Assembly: GCA_003342895.1 (NCBI GenBank)
Contig: PTFA01000035.1
Coordinates: forward strand, 4,195,114 to 4,259,113
DNA length: 64,000 nt
Source: Casuarius casuarius
Taxonomy: Eukaryota > Chordata > Aves > Casuariiformes > Casuariidae
Direction: 5' to 3'
In this document: in pieces, positions 12,907 through 27,200 of the stretch
Layout: every line of letters begins with the position of its first letter
How positions within the stretch are numbered: position 1 is the stretch's first letter
Program-made: the position numbers and the translations under genes
Notes under the pieces: generated by a model
What the model was told of the DNA's origin: nothing
Database searches by the model: none
Seen by the model: only the letters and a program-made list of their open reading frames with translations

Positions 12907-15900
12907 GAAGGGAAGGTAGATACAAACTACTATTAGTTACATCCCTGTTTGCAGTGAGGTCTCCTGCAGGTTTCATGTTCACATACCTGAGAGGGGAATG
13001 CTCTTCAGCAAGTTTTCACTTGATGATATTCTGGAATTGGTTCTACGTGCTGGCAACACCTTCAGACACAAAATAAAAGTTAATTTATTTGGGGCAAGTA
13101 AACCCATGGAAAGGAGCATTATGCCATCCTCCCCAGTCAGGTAGTCAACACAACAGGCACTGAGCCACTAGGCCTCTGTAATAAATGTCTAATCAGGTTG
13201 ATTAGTACAGCACGAGAAATAACTTATTTCACAGGTGAATATTTACAGCAGTTGTGTCAATACTTGTTGGTACAAAAAGAATAAGTGGTTGTTCCTTCCC
13301 GAGCAATGAGATTCAGCTACTAGGAAAGCTGCTGCTCACCCAGCCTGTCGGTGCTGGGTATGGCCATTTTTAGTGCTTCTCCAGACACTGAGGAGGATAA
13401 TCAAAACAGTGGTGGCATATAATTTACTCGAGGCATTTCATTATTTAGACGGTTGTAGAATGACCAAATCCAACTGGTATGCAGGTGGTGATCTGGTATT
13501 TTTGAAGCAGATGCAGTTTTATAATGCAGGTTTCAGTTCATCTACTGGAATGACTTAAAACAGCTATATTTTTTTCCTCGCAAGCTATAAATGAGTCCTT
13601 GGTTTGCAGTTGTGTTCAATTATTTTAAACCTATTTACAATGTATTCTATTGTAAAGCTCTGACCTTTGCTCTCCCGAATGGGTGCATGTCTTTTGTGGG
13701 AAGCAGGAAGTCTTGGGGCAAGTGACACTTGCCATGCAGTTTATTTTACTTAAAGACTTTGATTCTCCCCCTCCCCCCCGTTTCTAGAACTGAAGACAAA
13801 TTTCTGTTTCTATTGGATTATAAACAGGTTCTGGATAGCTTCAGCTGCTGCATAGTGCAGTGATATTTTAATTTGCTGGGCAGACATGTTTACTGTGTAC
13901 TGTGTAGTTTATGAGTGTTACCATAAATGAGGTAATCTTGCATCTTGGTTTCCATGTGTGAAACATTACATGAGCTAATGCAGCTGCACTGCTGCTTGCT
14001 GGGTATTAGTAGACTTTATTTGGACATAAAGTTTATACTGAACTGCTTTAAATATTTGTGCTAGAACTGGTAGTGCTGCTTTTTTAATGTGTTTTATATG
14101 ACACTGATGGATGCCAAATTTCACAAACCGGTATAAGAATGTATGGTAGATTCGTGTTTTGTGCTCCGTTGTTCTCGGTAATGGCGATTCCAGAGTGAAA
14201 TAAAATTAATGACCAAATTTTTAATTTATGTTCAGTTAGTGTTTCAGGGACTGATTCGTATTAAAGTATATGTAGAAACAGTAGCCTCATAGCATACTGT
14301 AGCAGTCCTAAAAACATGCATGTTCTTTCCAAAATCTGGATTTGGAATTTGAAGTGACACATGTGGCTTGTGAGTATACAGAGAGAGAAAGTTAATGTTT
14401 GCTTGGTGTTTGAAGGAACATGTAAAGATTTTTTCATAGTCTAGTTTTACCCAGCAAAAATCCTTGAAGCCTTGTATTTTTCTTTAATTCTCTGATTTTA
14501 GCATCTAGGGGGGTATTCTTTTTGCTTAATTAAGGTATTGCACATTTTCAGTTTATGTAGGTATTTATGAAGGTGAAAGTTGTGATACACAGTAAGCTGT
14601 AAAGAACCATACTGTATTTTGCTAACTCAAGTACTAACGCTTACCTGTAATTTCTCAGGTTGAACTGAATTTCTGTGCTTTTTTTCATAAGCCATAATAA
14701 TGGACATCTGTATGAAGTAAATTTAAAAAGACACTAGAAGTTATTTTGTATAATTAAGTGCTTAAAAGCAAATGCTAAAGAAAAAGGTATGTATTTCTAT
14801 AAGCGACCTGAAAAGTGCTTCTGTCCTGTTTAGTAGGTATTCTGAAGATCTCCAACATTATCTCATGCTGTTTCTCAAAATAGAATTGGAAATTGCTTCT
14901 TTTTAAGATAGCATCTGTTTCATTACAGAAAGTTCGTCTTTAAACACTTATCTGGAAAAAGTAACCAGTTTTTCGATGAGTGGCAGAACTGCTGAAACCT
15001 GGTTTCCTAGGTATTCTGCCTGAGCCGCCCTCAGTGGGTTTTTCTGCGTACCCCCCTTGCCTGGACTGGCCAGGGGTTTCCCCAGAGCTGTGCAAGTGGA
15101 GTTAGATGTGCGAGTTTCACTGATCTTCCCGGTTTGTTTGAAACATGCCAAAGGTCTCTGGTGTTACAAAGGGAGGAACGGGCAAACAGATGAGCTGACA
15201 AGGAACCTGAGGCTGCTTTCTGTAGGAAACAGGGTTAAAACTCAAATCTGAATTCAGGATTTTAAAACCATTATTGTTCCTACATAAGCTGAACTGGACA
15301 CACGCTCTTTAAACCCATGAATCATTCTCATTAATCTTACGTCTGGATTTGTACCAGGACTTGACTCTTCTTTCATTGCGGCTCTTTTTTTTGTTAATTT
15401 TTCACTTTTATGAGTGGTATTCTGGATATATTTTTGCTTTGTGTGTAAATTAGACTTTGTTTATTTTCTTGCGATAATTTTGCTCCTTGTGTGTATTACT
15501 CGTTATGACATGTCTGAATGGAGGGATGTGCAATTATTTGGCGCAGTTGGAAAAAAATGCCTGTATGGCATGGTTTTGATTTTGTTTTGCCAAAGTCCAA
15601 ACTTCCAGATTTTCTAAAGGGGAAGTCCTTGGGTGTTAGGTGTCAAAAAGGAAAGACTCACTAGACCTATTGAATTAATGAATTTTGTTATTACAGAAGT
15701 AAATTTTTGAATTCTAATCACTGGTAATAGTTCCATTTAATACCCTATGTTTGTGGAGATTAGCATAAGACTCATGTAAACTTAGTTGCTTGTTTTCATA
15801 TTTTTATTAATTATGTGATTTTTAGTAGCTATATTAAGCAGTTTGTTTCCCTTGAATCTTCTAGCAGCTGTAAGGCCTTTGAAAATGTTTGTTAGTATAC

Positions 15901-17092
15901 CTCTCACTCAGTGTAATGGGAACCTCCCACTGTTCTATGTAGAAGAATCTTTAGGTTATGTAGTATAGTCTACAACCACTTTATACTTGTAGTTCCAGTA
16001 ACCCCTCTCTTTGAGGTTTTTCCATGTTTCACCTCCTGTAAATCAGGTTTTGTCACTTCAATTCAAATTTTGCCATACTTGCTATTTGCCTTAAGCTCTT
16101 GAAATTATTAGCTTGAGGGAATCTGAGCTTTTGTAATTTATTCATTTCTAAAACAGATTTCTAACCGTGTGGATAAAAGGTTGAAAATGTGAACTCCGAA
16201 GTCTCAAAGCTTCCTAGGCAAATAAAAATAGTACCATAGTTTAAGATGTGTAATTTTTAATTATGATTTTTAAACTCTTCCTTAACTGTAAAGAATGAAT
16301 CGTGACTTCCAGGGCTGGCAATGTAGCCCCTCTCCTTCCTCCTCCTGTTTCCTCGTGCAGAGAATGAAGCTCTCTTTCTTCTGCGCCTCCTTCTTCTCCC
16401 CTCCCGCGTGCCCCCTGGGTCTGTGCAGCACGTGCTCCCATGCCATCCAGCACCGTCACAGGTGCTGGTCAGACAGGATTTGTGCCTCGTTCCCCTGGCT
16501 TTACATGGTGAGGCAGCCTCCGTAGCTTTCTGTTCCCTGCGCTTTTGCACTCTCCTAGTGCCTGGCCCATTTCAAGGCTTTTTGCAGTGGGCTTTCTTAT
16601 TGCCCACCTACGTCTGGATCAGAGCTAAATACTACGCATTGCATTGTAACATATCACCTAGCGGCAAGGAAATGACTGGAAAATGAGCACTGAAACACCA
16701 GGCAGCTGATGGAGTTTTTGTCCATAATCAAGTCATAAGCTTTTAAAGGATATCTTTTCTTCGGGCACCTTTGGTTTTGGTTCTGTGCGTAGACTGCGAT
16801 ATTGAATTTCTTAGATTTTTCCTTTGCTCAGGAAAAATAAGATGATTGCAATACTTCAAAAATTAAACACATTGTTTTTAAGGACCTTTTACATTTTAAT
16901 ATTTCTGGTTTTCAAGTGTTAAGGAAAATACTTTATTAACATGTTAGTTATATCGATTTGGGGCAGAAACTGATAGAGTGATGTCAAATATGAAACTGTA
17001 CAATTTTAACTACCATCGTGTCTTGGTAATCATGATTGTTCCAATATATACACTTCCATTTTTGCAGCTATAAAGTTTTTATCATCTTCCTC

Positions 17093-17107
17093 TGTGTGTG
17101 TGTGTGT
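17093..17107 (+). repeat. (TG)7 microsatellite
   Basis: Seven and a half TG units are uninterrupted in the LRBA intron. Confidence 0.95.
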
Positions 17108-17360
17108 ACACAAAGTTGTACATTTTCACTGAAAGTTTTTAGTATTGCCAATAATCATACACTAAACATTTCAATACAATTTGCAACAATGGAGTTTTTT
17201 ATATGGAGTTTGAAGGACAAGTATGCATTTAATTGGCTAATTAATGTAAGCATATTTCTTATTTTCTGTATTGCTATGCTAAACCCATATAGTGTGATCT
17301 GTTGTATTTTTGTACAAAAGAAAACTAAATGGATTATTTTAGCATATATACAGTGCATAA

Positions 17361-17361
17361 N
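17361..17361. other. Ambiguous base (N)
   Basis: One undetermined base in the upstream intron; it does not affect any coding exon. Confidence 1.
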
Positions 17362-17631
17362 TGCTATAAATATGTAAAGCCTTTTATGGTGTTTACCATG
17401 TAATATGAGAAATTCCTGTGATTATGTGATTAGGGATTTTATCAAAATGAATGTGCATTTTAAAGGAGGTATTGACGTTTTATATTTTCCTCTGTATCAT
17501 TTATATATTTGGTACGTAAATATCAAGACAAGGTAACTGGCTCAAACTGAAAGGAACTTACAGCGCACTGGAACTTTGTGAAATATGTGCATTTGTGATT
17601 TCGATAGTTACTGTTTGGTTCTTGGATTTTT

Positions 17632-17699
17632 AGTACTAATACCATTTAATACTAATACCATTAGTTTATACATTAATGCATTTAGTACTAATACCGTTA
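17632..17699 (+). repeat. Three copies of a 16-bp AT-rich unit
   Basis: The unit AGTACTAATACCATTT occurs at 17632-17647, is repeated in tandem as AATACTAATACCATTA at 17648-17663, and recurs as AGTACTAATACCGTTA at 17684-17699 after a 20-bp gap. ACTAATACC is common to all copies. Confidence 0.85.
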
Positions 17700-20600
17700 G
17701 CTATTTAGTTATGATTGTTTTAATTCCAGAACAGGGGATTTATTTAAATACTTTAACACTTGAGAAAGATTTTAGATAGTGAAATCTCTATGTGTCATTT
17801 CTATTAACAGTGCAGCTTACAGTGCTTCAGTATTTCATTACAGACCAGTTTTCATTTCCATATTAGTTGGAGTGTAGGGAAATTCAGTGTGGTTGTTCTC
17901 ATTTGGAAGTTGAAATTTTCCCCCAAAATTTTGTGAATAGCATAACATAAACATTGAGAGCAGGTTAGCTACAAAAGACTGTCCTTTACAGAAATGTGCA
18001 AGCCTTTTTGTGAGTCATGGTAGATTTACATTAAAATCAAACAAATTTTCCAAACAGATTTTAGTATGTGTGCATGTATGCCAAGAGAAGTAACAGAGCA
18101 CACTCAGTTGCTGTATTTCGTAAAAAATCCGCCTATATGGAGTGGCTACACATATGTATATGTCCATTACTTTGATATCTTTTGTTTAATTATAAAATAC
18201 TGTTGTGTTCACAGGAATTTACTGACATCCTGAAAAGAAAAGTCTTTGGAGAAATGAGCATGTAATGAGCTGAGTGATTAACAAACAGTCGTTAGTATTA
18301 CACTGATAAAAGTTTGGAATATTCCGTATGAAGGTTGATGCACTCAACCAGCCTATGCTTCCTTTCTGCAACTCCCCGAATTAAATACAGCATTAACTCT
18401 GTAAGTCCAGTTAGGGAGAGAAGCTCATTTCACTTTGGATCATTTTGTAGTGAGCAAGCATTCCTTATCTAATCCTTGCATGATGAGACTTCTCTTGTCG
18501 GCTTGTCACAAATAAAAGTATTTTTCGAATGTGAGTCTTCAGTTGCGATAATCCTAGGTATTACTGGTAACAATAAGCAGGTACAGAAAAAGACTAAGGT
18601 AAAGTTCTTTCTAAGGAGCACTAGCTGTCTTTACGTTGATCTTCACAGTTTCCTTAAATATTTATTTCAAAAACCACTGTAGTTGGACATTTAACTAAAT
18701 CTGGGATTGGAACCCAAACATTTGATTAAGCAAAGTGGTAACTTCTTGAATCTTCTTCAGTGAAGGTGTAAGGAAAACAGTCTGCCCACATTCAGTGATC
18801 GCATGCATCATTGTGGAAACGTATGTGGCTTCGGTAGTTCATAAGCACAGGACAAAGACAGATTTCTGTCGAGTGCAGTCCACTGCAATCCTAAGTAACC
18901 AAGTTGTAAAATCCTCCTAATGAACTGTGTGAAGAATAACTGTTTTTCCGTTTGCCCACTGTACCAATCCTGAAATTGTCCTATCACCTCCTGTTTATTT
19001 TTTGTGGATGTAATATTATATTGTTTTGTATTTTGTTACAATACAGTGGAAGAAAAGTGTGAAGAGAGGGGGACTCAATCATTAAGATACACATTCTAAG
19101 CAAAGATCAAGTCTGTTCCTTCATTAATAAGACGCAGGAACAGTTATAGATAGTATACTCTTACATTTTGACTGTATTTCTGGTTCCTTTTCTTAACTTG
19201 CAGGCTAGAAGTTCCTGGCAAAGCTAAATATACAAAATAAATATAAACTACAGGGCAAGGATGGGTCCCTTACAGAAAGAGAGAGGAGAAAATGATTTAA
19301 TGCAATAATGATTTTAGATATATACAGGCATCCCTTTTTTGTCTCGATTTGTTAAATTACCTGACGTCTGCATGTGTAATTTAAACAAAATTTTGTTCTC
19401 TAGTCTTTCTTCCTTTTGAGCTATCTTCTCAAGGAGAAGGATGATAAATGGAAACATAAACATAGCATGAGAATGTGAACTAGTTCCCAAACATTTCAGT
19501 GGTTTTTATAAACAACTGGTCATTGTTACCTTTTGCTGGATTAGTTTCCTTTAGAACAACAGGGCTCTTCAGCTGCATTACAAAATTGACTCTAAATATT
19601 TTAGCGTAGTTGCTTAAAGGCTTTAATGTTTAAATTATGGTTATATAATTATACACTGTTTAAACAGTTAGCTTTTAAGTCTAGCAATAAGCTCAAATTT
19701 TAAACACATGCTACCAAAAATGATAATGAAACTGGGTTTTAAAGACATAAACTGACCTTAGTGAGAGCAACCATAGTTTAGGGGCATTTGTATTTCAGAA
19801 TTTTATCTTGAACTGTCTTGTTTTCATTTTGAACAACAATAGTGATTGCCCCCATTATCCTCGGTCACCCCGTGATCGCAGAAGTGGTCAGCTGCTAGTT
19901 TTCCTCCTCCTGAACTCCATTTTTAGCATTCCTTACACATTGTGTGCCCTGTTCTCTTCCATCAGAAGTGCCAGCTTGCGTCTCACTGGTCTACATCGGC
20001 ACAAACACTTGTCTGAGGCTTGGGCCAGTGTGCCTTGCAGGGCTGGGATTAACATCGTAGCACGCTATTTGTCCCCTAAGCCATCATGGCAGCTGTTGGT
20101 TTATATTTTGCAATAACTGAAATATCAAAAAGTGACACAATAAATTAAAATACTGCTTACTGTTTTGTTTTAACTTTAGGAGAGTCCCCTAATGTTTTTG
20201 GACCACTGGTTTTCTTTACGTCATGCTTTGATTGCCTTTTTAAAAATAACTTACAATTGCATTTTAATTTTTTTGAACCGCATTCGCAGTGATTAAGTGC
20301 AGAAATGTTTATATGTGTAATATTTTAATACAGTAGCAGAAAGTCTAAGATAAAAAATCATGCTATAAAAGTCAAATTCATTTTATCTATTTTATAACGG
20401 CATTTCAGAAATCGTATTTTATACCTGTACTACATTTTAATTTTAGATACAGTACTTCTTTAACGACTTTCTAATTTATACAGTTTTTGTTTCATTGTCA
20501 AAACATTTAATTATATCATGTCTTGAAGGTGTAAAGCTGTCAAATAAATCAGAGTCTCAGTATAAACATTTGGTGAATTGCTTTTGCTACCATACTGTAG

Positions 20601-22063
20601 TTGTTACTGGGCAGTTAGTGGAACTTTTTTAAAGCATTTACTCAGCAGGTACAGGACAACAGTGGTACAATGAATTGCTGATTGCTTGTAAAACAGCAGG
20701 TAGTAATGCCCTCACTCTTTGTAATTCTGCTTTGTAAAATAAAGTGGCAAGATAGCGCGGTGGAGAAAGTGAATGTGCAGTGAATATGTTTACTGCCTAA
20801 GGGCTGCTGGCGATTGCCAGTCCTATTTCAAAATACGCAAAATCCTTGCTGTTTTCCAGAGTGCAAGCAATGAAGTTCCCACCACAAGAGGGGATGAACC
20901 ACGTTTGTGCTTTAAAAATTTTGGCAACGTGGGCATGAAAAATAGAAAATGCAAAGACTGGATTTCCTTATAAAGGCTTTAATATTTTATTGAAAAGAAA
21001 TTACAGATATCATTAACATGTTTAAACTTGATATGAAGAGAGAAAAGGATTCTAAAGCATATTCTTAGCAGTATTTTGTTCTGATGATACTACAGACTGT
21101 GGGCTCACCAAAGAGGGGTTTGGATGAAGTAAATTAGTTCTACTTTGAAGCTTTTATTTTCTCCTCCTTTCAAAATGAATGGGGAGGCCCTTGAATGAAA
21201 GCTGCTTTTCATTAGTGCCACCAAATACCTATTTGAAAGGAAGAGCTCTTTTAACACATACAAACAGCAGAGTAAAGGAAAGCTTCCTTTTTCTACCAGA
21301 AGACCATCGGCTAAACAGCTCCTAGCTTCTCTTTCCAGTCAGGTGGTTTCAAATCAGAGTTAATTACTCCAGTCATTTATTCTAATCACCCTCCTCGTAT
21401 GGCCAGCAGTATTCTGTCATGGGGTGGCATCGTTTGAAGCCAGTTAGGTTTGAAAGCCACTGCAGGGTACTTGAGGCTCATTAGTGAGGCCTATCCATGC
21501 CTGGCTCTGGATATGCTCCCTGATTAACTCTCTGGTCTCCACCAGCACCCCCTCCTGCCCTCCCCTCCAATTAACGCTTGCCTTGCTGCTTGCCTTTTGC
21601 TTGCGTAGCAAAAGAAGCATTAAGGTACGCTGCTACCAGGCTGCTTTGATTCAAAACAGGGCAGGCTTGCGTTTACAACTGAATATAAATTCTATTGTTT
21701 TCTTGAAATACAGATTGCTTCCCATATGGGCAGAAACAACGCTTTTCTTGTGAGGGATTGGTGCCCACAGCAGCAATGCTCGGCAGCTCTCTCTGTAACG
21801 TCAGGCTGCCGTAGGTGTGCAAGCGTTCTTCCATGGTCAGCGTGCAGCTGTGCAGTATCTGCAGCGAGGTCCGAGCTCCACGCTACACTGTCACCACGGG
21901 TTTTCCTGCTGTCAGCAAAGAGGAGGAATGGCTATGTCCCCTGCCAGTTGAGTTGCTGGCCTGTCTTGGGTTTGTATAGTTCTGATTCAGGCCAGTTGTG
22001 AGTTGGAGGCATCTTTCTTTCCAAACGTTGCAAAAACATTTCTTTGCTATTTCACTTGGCTCC

Positions 22064-22082
22064 AAAAAAAAAAAAAAAAAAA
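22064..22082 (+). repeat. Poly-A tract, 19 nt
   Basis: Nineteen consecutive A residues follow the end of a moderately GC-rich region (about 21740-21990). This could be the tail of an old retroposed insert, but no flanking target duplication or recognisable source transcript was found. Confidence 0.9.
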
Positions 22083-24199
22083 GAAAGCGGTCTGTCCTCC
22101 AAAGTAGAGGACAATTCCTCATATGAAAATACTGACACGTACCAGATTTCTTAAAAATAGTGTTAATTTCCTTTATGCTCTGCCTGTGAGGTTTAGTTAA
22201 TTAAACTATAAAACGTTACAGAGATTGGACTAGGCATCCAAAACACTTGCAGCAACGCTTCTGTTGTATGGATATAATGGTGAGGAACTATGGGGACCTT
22301 CAGCTTTCCGGAATAAGGTCTCCCAGTTAGTGATGGCTCTGAATGACACTGAACTTGAGACGAGGACTTGATGTTATCCTTATGCTTACCTTCCTCCAGA
22401 GAGTAAAGCTTGCGTGGCAGAGGTGTGGGATTTTATTTCTAAAATTTTATGCATTAATGTTACCCTAAGTCAGAATAGGTAGTTTTAGTACAATGGTAGT
22501 TGATTAAAACCTTATGACTTTGTTGTTGCTACTTCGAAACATTATGGGGTTTTAAAACTAGTTTCTTTCTCCATACAGGGAAGTAATGTCTTAGATCAGC
22601 TGCTTGCTTGTTTGGCTGGTGAAGAAAAAAAGCTTGAGACATCTCTAGCAGTTCAGTCTCTGAACTAAACGTTAATAGGAGGGCACTAAATACTGTTTTA
22701 TTGCGATATATTTTTATTTTAGTTTTAAAGACTGTTGCTTTTTTAGCCGTCTTCTGTGAAGAAAAAATTATATTGTTGGTAGAAGCGAAAATTCTAGATT
22801 CATCTAATATCTCACTCAGCTTGTAACTTGAAAACTTTGGTTTATTTAAAATAGTGATAACTTTGACCATATACTTTTTCAATATATAACTTGTAAATTT
22901 TAATAATAGTCATCTCCCACTCCCTTCCTACTAACACCATTCATGGCAAAGTATTATGAAGATTATGAAAAGTTTGCCCTCAGCTACAGACTGTCTATTG
23001 CACTTTGAGGTGTTCATACTTTGATTTCGTGAGCATGCTCAATAGAGCCAGGATATCACTTGTCTTGCGGTGTACAGCTGTCACAGTGAAAAAGCTGAGA
23101 GTTTGAAGCAGTTTAAGTAAAGGAAGGGAATAAAATTCAGAAGAAATTGAGCAAGCCCCAGGAAAGCATTATGGATAGAGCTGGTTGAAACTCACCGTGC
23201 ACTGCATGGTGAACTAAGAACAAGAATGAGAGATTTGGCTTTTCCTAAGGATGGGAATTTTAAAAAGTGGTTTACAAGTATGATCCATTTTCAGTTTGAT
23301 TCCTTTCAGGTGTCTAACCTGACTCCTAGGAGCTCTTGGTTCTGTCACAAATTCCAGCACTAGCCAAGCTACTCTCAGGGAGTCGGAGACAGCCCAGGGG
23401 ATCCACTGGGACACTGCCCGTCGAAGTATCAAGAAACACTGGAGCAGTGTCCTCCTTAATGAGGAGACTGTGCAAGTGCTCATCCTAGGCTATTCGACGT
23501 GAGATGAGCTTGAACACCAGTTTGTCTGGATCCGGCCTTGCTTAGCAAATATGCCAAAACAAGACGTTCCGTGGAAACCTATTTGTATTTGGGCAAACTT
23601 GCAAAAAGCTTTTCATTTCCCAAGTAGTATTTCATCTTCCACAAATCTGAATTTTCTCTTAAATGCTGAGTATAGAAGCTCTGGTGTGAGCAGAGAGAGG
23701 AGCCAGCCCTACCAGGACTCCCTTCCCTTTTTATTTCTTGTGCTGAGAAAGAACGTTTTCTAAAAAGAAACAGAAAAGCCTTGAGAACTGTAGGATCTCA
23801 TACTGATAGGGTCCTTGACGCACGTCTTCTCTCTTTCTTTGTCACTGTTAAATAATGATTCTCTCTCCTGTGTTGTTCAAGTTAAATACCAACTTTAAAG
23901 AGCCTGGTGTCTTTGCCAAACATACTTTGCATTGTTGTCATCCTAAGCAACTATACAAAATGTCTTCATAAAAGATCAGGACTTGTCTGTTCGTAATGAT
24001 TGCAAGGTAGCAAATCCTATGCTTACCTGTGCATGTTAGTCCCGAATGTGTTACACAATTGTGCTGCGTCGTGATATAGTGCTATTTCCTATTTTTCCTG
24101 TAACTGATTGATTTATTCAGATGCGGTACCCTAATTGCCTTTGTAAATCTTATGTTCTGTTCTCCAAAAGCTCTTGAACACTTCCTACTTCATGAATTA

Positions 24200-24239
24200 G
24201 CAGACAAGTCAAATGACAAGATTGAATTGACTTGTCTGC
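24200..24239. repeat. Inverted repeat, 13-bp perfect arms, 14-nt loop
   Basis: GCAGACAAGTCAA (24200-24212) is the exact reverse complement of TTGACTTGTCTGC (24227-24239). The loop contains a further AATGACAAG, partly repeating the arm. A transcript of either strand could form a stem-loop; no known small RNA is recognised. Confidence 0.9.
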
Positions 24240-27200
24240 CTGGCTTGCATCTAACCTGTGTTTTAAATTTTAAATTCTTTGACCTTTTGTCATACTGATT
24301 CTTAAACAGTTTTTTTCTAGAATATTTTTTTCCGGAACTGGTTTCAAAGACAAATTAGATCAGTCTCTATAGCTATGCTGTTTGCTTGTGCTCTTTGCAG
24401 TGATTTGAAGACCATGTGTTTGCAACCATTTCTGTCTCTCCTTGCATGTGTACTAATAGCTGTTGATCGTCACATTTCACGTGAATTGCATATACAACTC
24501 ACCCATCAAAGCACACTATGAGTGTTGTAAGCTATTGAAATAGAGTGCAAAAATAAAGCAGCAATTGACTTCAGGATAGCAGACTAAATCAGAAGGGTGA
24601 GATGTAGGAGATTTAGTTGTAAAATATATGTATAAAAAAAATCACCAGTTTCTCCCAATATGAAGTATACTGCACTGTTGTTAATCAGACAGTATGAGTA
24701 GACTTATACTCTAAGTTGAGAATTAAACGAGATCGAAACCTGTAGTAGCCATTCTAATATTTTACATGAAAGCTCTTCCCAGTGTTGTTCTGTTTGTGTT
24801 CATGTAAACTTCTTTTGCGTTTTGATCATGCAAGTTTAGTTCTTGTTTAAGACATTTTCTCTTTTTAAAAAACTTCATGAGCTTCACCACATTCACTAAG
24901 TTTCACCGTGTATTATATTAAAATTATGGTAGGAGTGTATGTGCTCATGGTATGTAAGCTAAAACCCAGATGCTGAGTACGTTGGCTCTGGCTATAGCAG
25001 TTTTCTGAATTTCTGTTCGACCTGTTTCTGTTCAAAGTTTCAGTACAAAAGCAAGCTGAGATGTGTTCAGCCTCAAAGGCAAGCAAATTTTATATGGTTT
25101 ACAGTTTTGTAGTGTGTGTTTTGCAGGTCTCTTGTAACAAGAAGGAATCTGTAGCCTTAAAGGGTGAATCACTGTTTACCATGACAAATGCTCTTTCAGA
25201 GGTGCATCGTACTCTGACCTTCCAGTTTGTCTTTGGCTAATATTTGGCATTTGGCAGCAAGTGTGTTCGTGTCGACAAGGCACAACTTGATGCCACGCAG
25301 AAGTCCCTTGCTTAGAAGCATAAAACTTAGCTGAAGTGTTAGAACGGTATACCTGCATTAGCCGTCTGAGAAGAGAGGTATGTTAGCTTGGCGTGCTATG
25401 CTAGTGCCGTTGCACAGCTTCCCTACCGGCTCCATCAGCTCTGTCGGTGCACAACACTGTGTTGTGAAATATAGTCGTGTCTTGTGGGATTTTGTTGTTT
25501 GTTTTTTTAATACAAAACTTCATTTAAGCTAATTTGACTGAACCAACTGTCAGCTGTGTGGTTAACAGCCTGTGCTTCCATGGGTAATAAGTTCCAGATC
25601 CAGTCTGTCAGTCTTCAAGCAAACAAGTGCTGGAGGACCTGGGAGAGGAATTGCTGGATTTTGGGGAGGAGGAAGCTTCCCGCCTCATTTTGGTGCTGTG
25701 TGGGGAAGAGGGAGGCTTAAAGGGGTTCTCGTCCAGACTAATATTCTTGGTCTTGGGAGATGTTGCTGACTCTTCCGAGGGGAGGATCCTCCGAGGATGT
25801 AGCAGACTTTTAAACGTGGACAAAAATTAGGGGGGAGGAGAGGGAAGAGTGGAGAAATCAGCAACATTTCCTGGTGTTACAGATACTTGCTTTAAACCAT
25901 ATTTGTAGTAAGAAATGGTTATGGTCTAACCAGTCATGGTTAGATTTTCTGAATATCTCAGGGGAAGGAGAAATGCAAGCCACATACATCAGTATTATCG
26001 TATTTATGCATAATGATAGCCATTTGTATGACTCCACAACTGTGATTAATTATGGCTTTTATATATTATTTTTCATGTAGGGGGATTTAATAAAGCCGTG
26101 CTGGTCAGATTTTGTTCTTATTACAATTCTGTATCTTTTCTCTCTCTGTCTAAGAAGAAATCAAACAATCCGGAAGAGACCATTCTGAGTTTTTCTTTGA
26201 AAAGCATCTGTTGTTTTGTGGAGCCAGTTGGCTGAGACAGGTTTTGCCCACTCTTTTTCAATGTATTATTGTCACAACTATGACTGTGGCTATGTGAACA
26301 AGTGGGGAAAGCTAACGTGAATTTATAGTTCTGTTCTGAGTACCTGTGGGCACACTCAGTGAAAAGGAGACACCAATTACATTTTCTGTGGGCAAATTAG
26401 TCCTTATTCAGCACAGAGATATTATAACTACACTGCTTTTAGCACCCATGTTTTTAAACCTATTTTTAGTTTCTTTACACTCTACTGCCATCTTTGGAAG
26501 TGTGTGTTTTTAAGTCTGGCTTTCCAGATGTTCCTCTAGCTATAATGCTTTGTGTCTTCTCATAACATTGTAACAAAACTCAAGAGATCCTGCAAACAAG
26601 GATGCTTAACTTCACCCCTGTAAGCTGTTTTTCTGTGAAGGCAGTGAAATTGCTCACGAGTAAATTTAAGCATCTGGGTAAATGTTTTCACTGCTGGCAC
26701 CACAAGTTAGATGTCTAAACTTGGGAACTTAGCAACAAAAATGTAGCATTTGGTGTGTTTACCTATATACACTTCATGATAAATTGTAGCCATTTTGCCT
26801 TAAAATATTGTTTTCAAATTTCCATGTTGCCATGGATATACTTAGCATATTGCATAAACTGGAAAATAATTTTTAACGGTGATCTCTGCCCTTTATAGAG
26901 AGTGTGGATGTGAATGCTTGAGGCCAAGTTTTCATGTTTACCCAAATCTTATGTTCTTGGCAGCTAATGGTAGACACTTCAGTTGAGATTAAAGCTGAAT
27001 TTCAAAGGAAATGTAGCTTTCATTTTATTAAATATGTAGCAGCTGTCTGATTTATCTATTTAAAACTATAAAATAACAACTGTAGACTGAGTATAGACCT
27101 TGGCATCATTAGATGGTCACGATTTTTTTGGTGAAGTGATGCTAATGCAGAATTTACCTTGCCACAGAATTTTGTTTCATTTTGTTTCAGTTTCTCTTTT

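Noticed and set aside
15160..15262. Possible MIR-type SINE fragment
   Set aside because: ACAGATGAG, CCTGAGGC and CAAATCTGAATTCAGG are reminiscent of MIR, but spacing and identity are too poor to call.
17036..17377. 113-codon hydrophobic open frame on the + strand
   Set aside because: It spans the ambiguous base, is built from AT-rich sequence and a TG repeat, and apparent membrane segments arise from T-rich codons.
21740..22082. Processed retrocopy ending in the 19-nt A tract
   Set aside because: No recognisable source transcript, no polyadenylation signal close to the tract and no flanking duplication could be found.
22529..22882. 117-codon open frame on the minus strand
   Set aside because: Lys/Ser/Phe-rich translation typical of AT-rich intronic DNA; no domain or homologue recognised.
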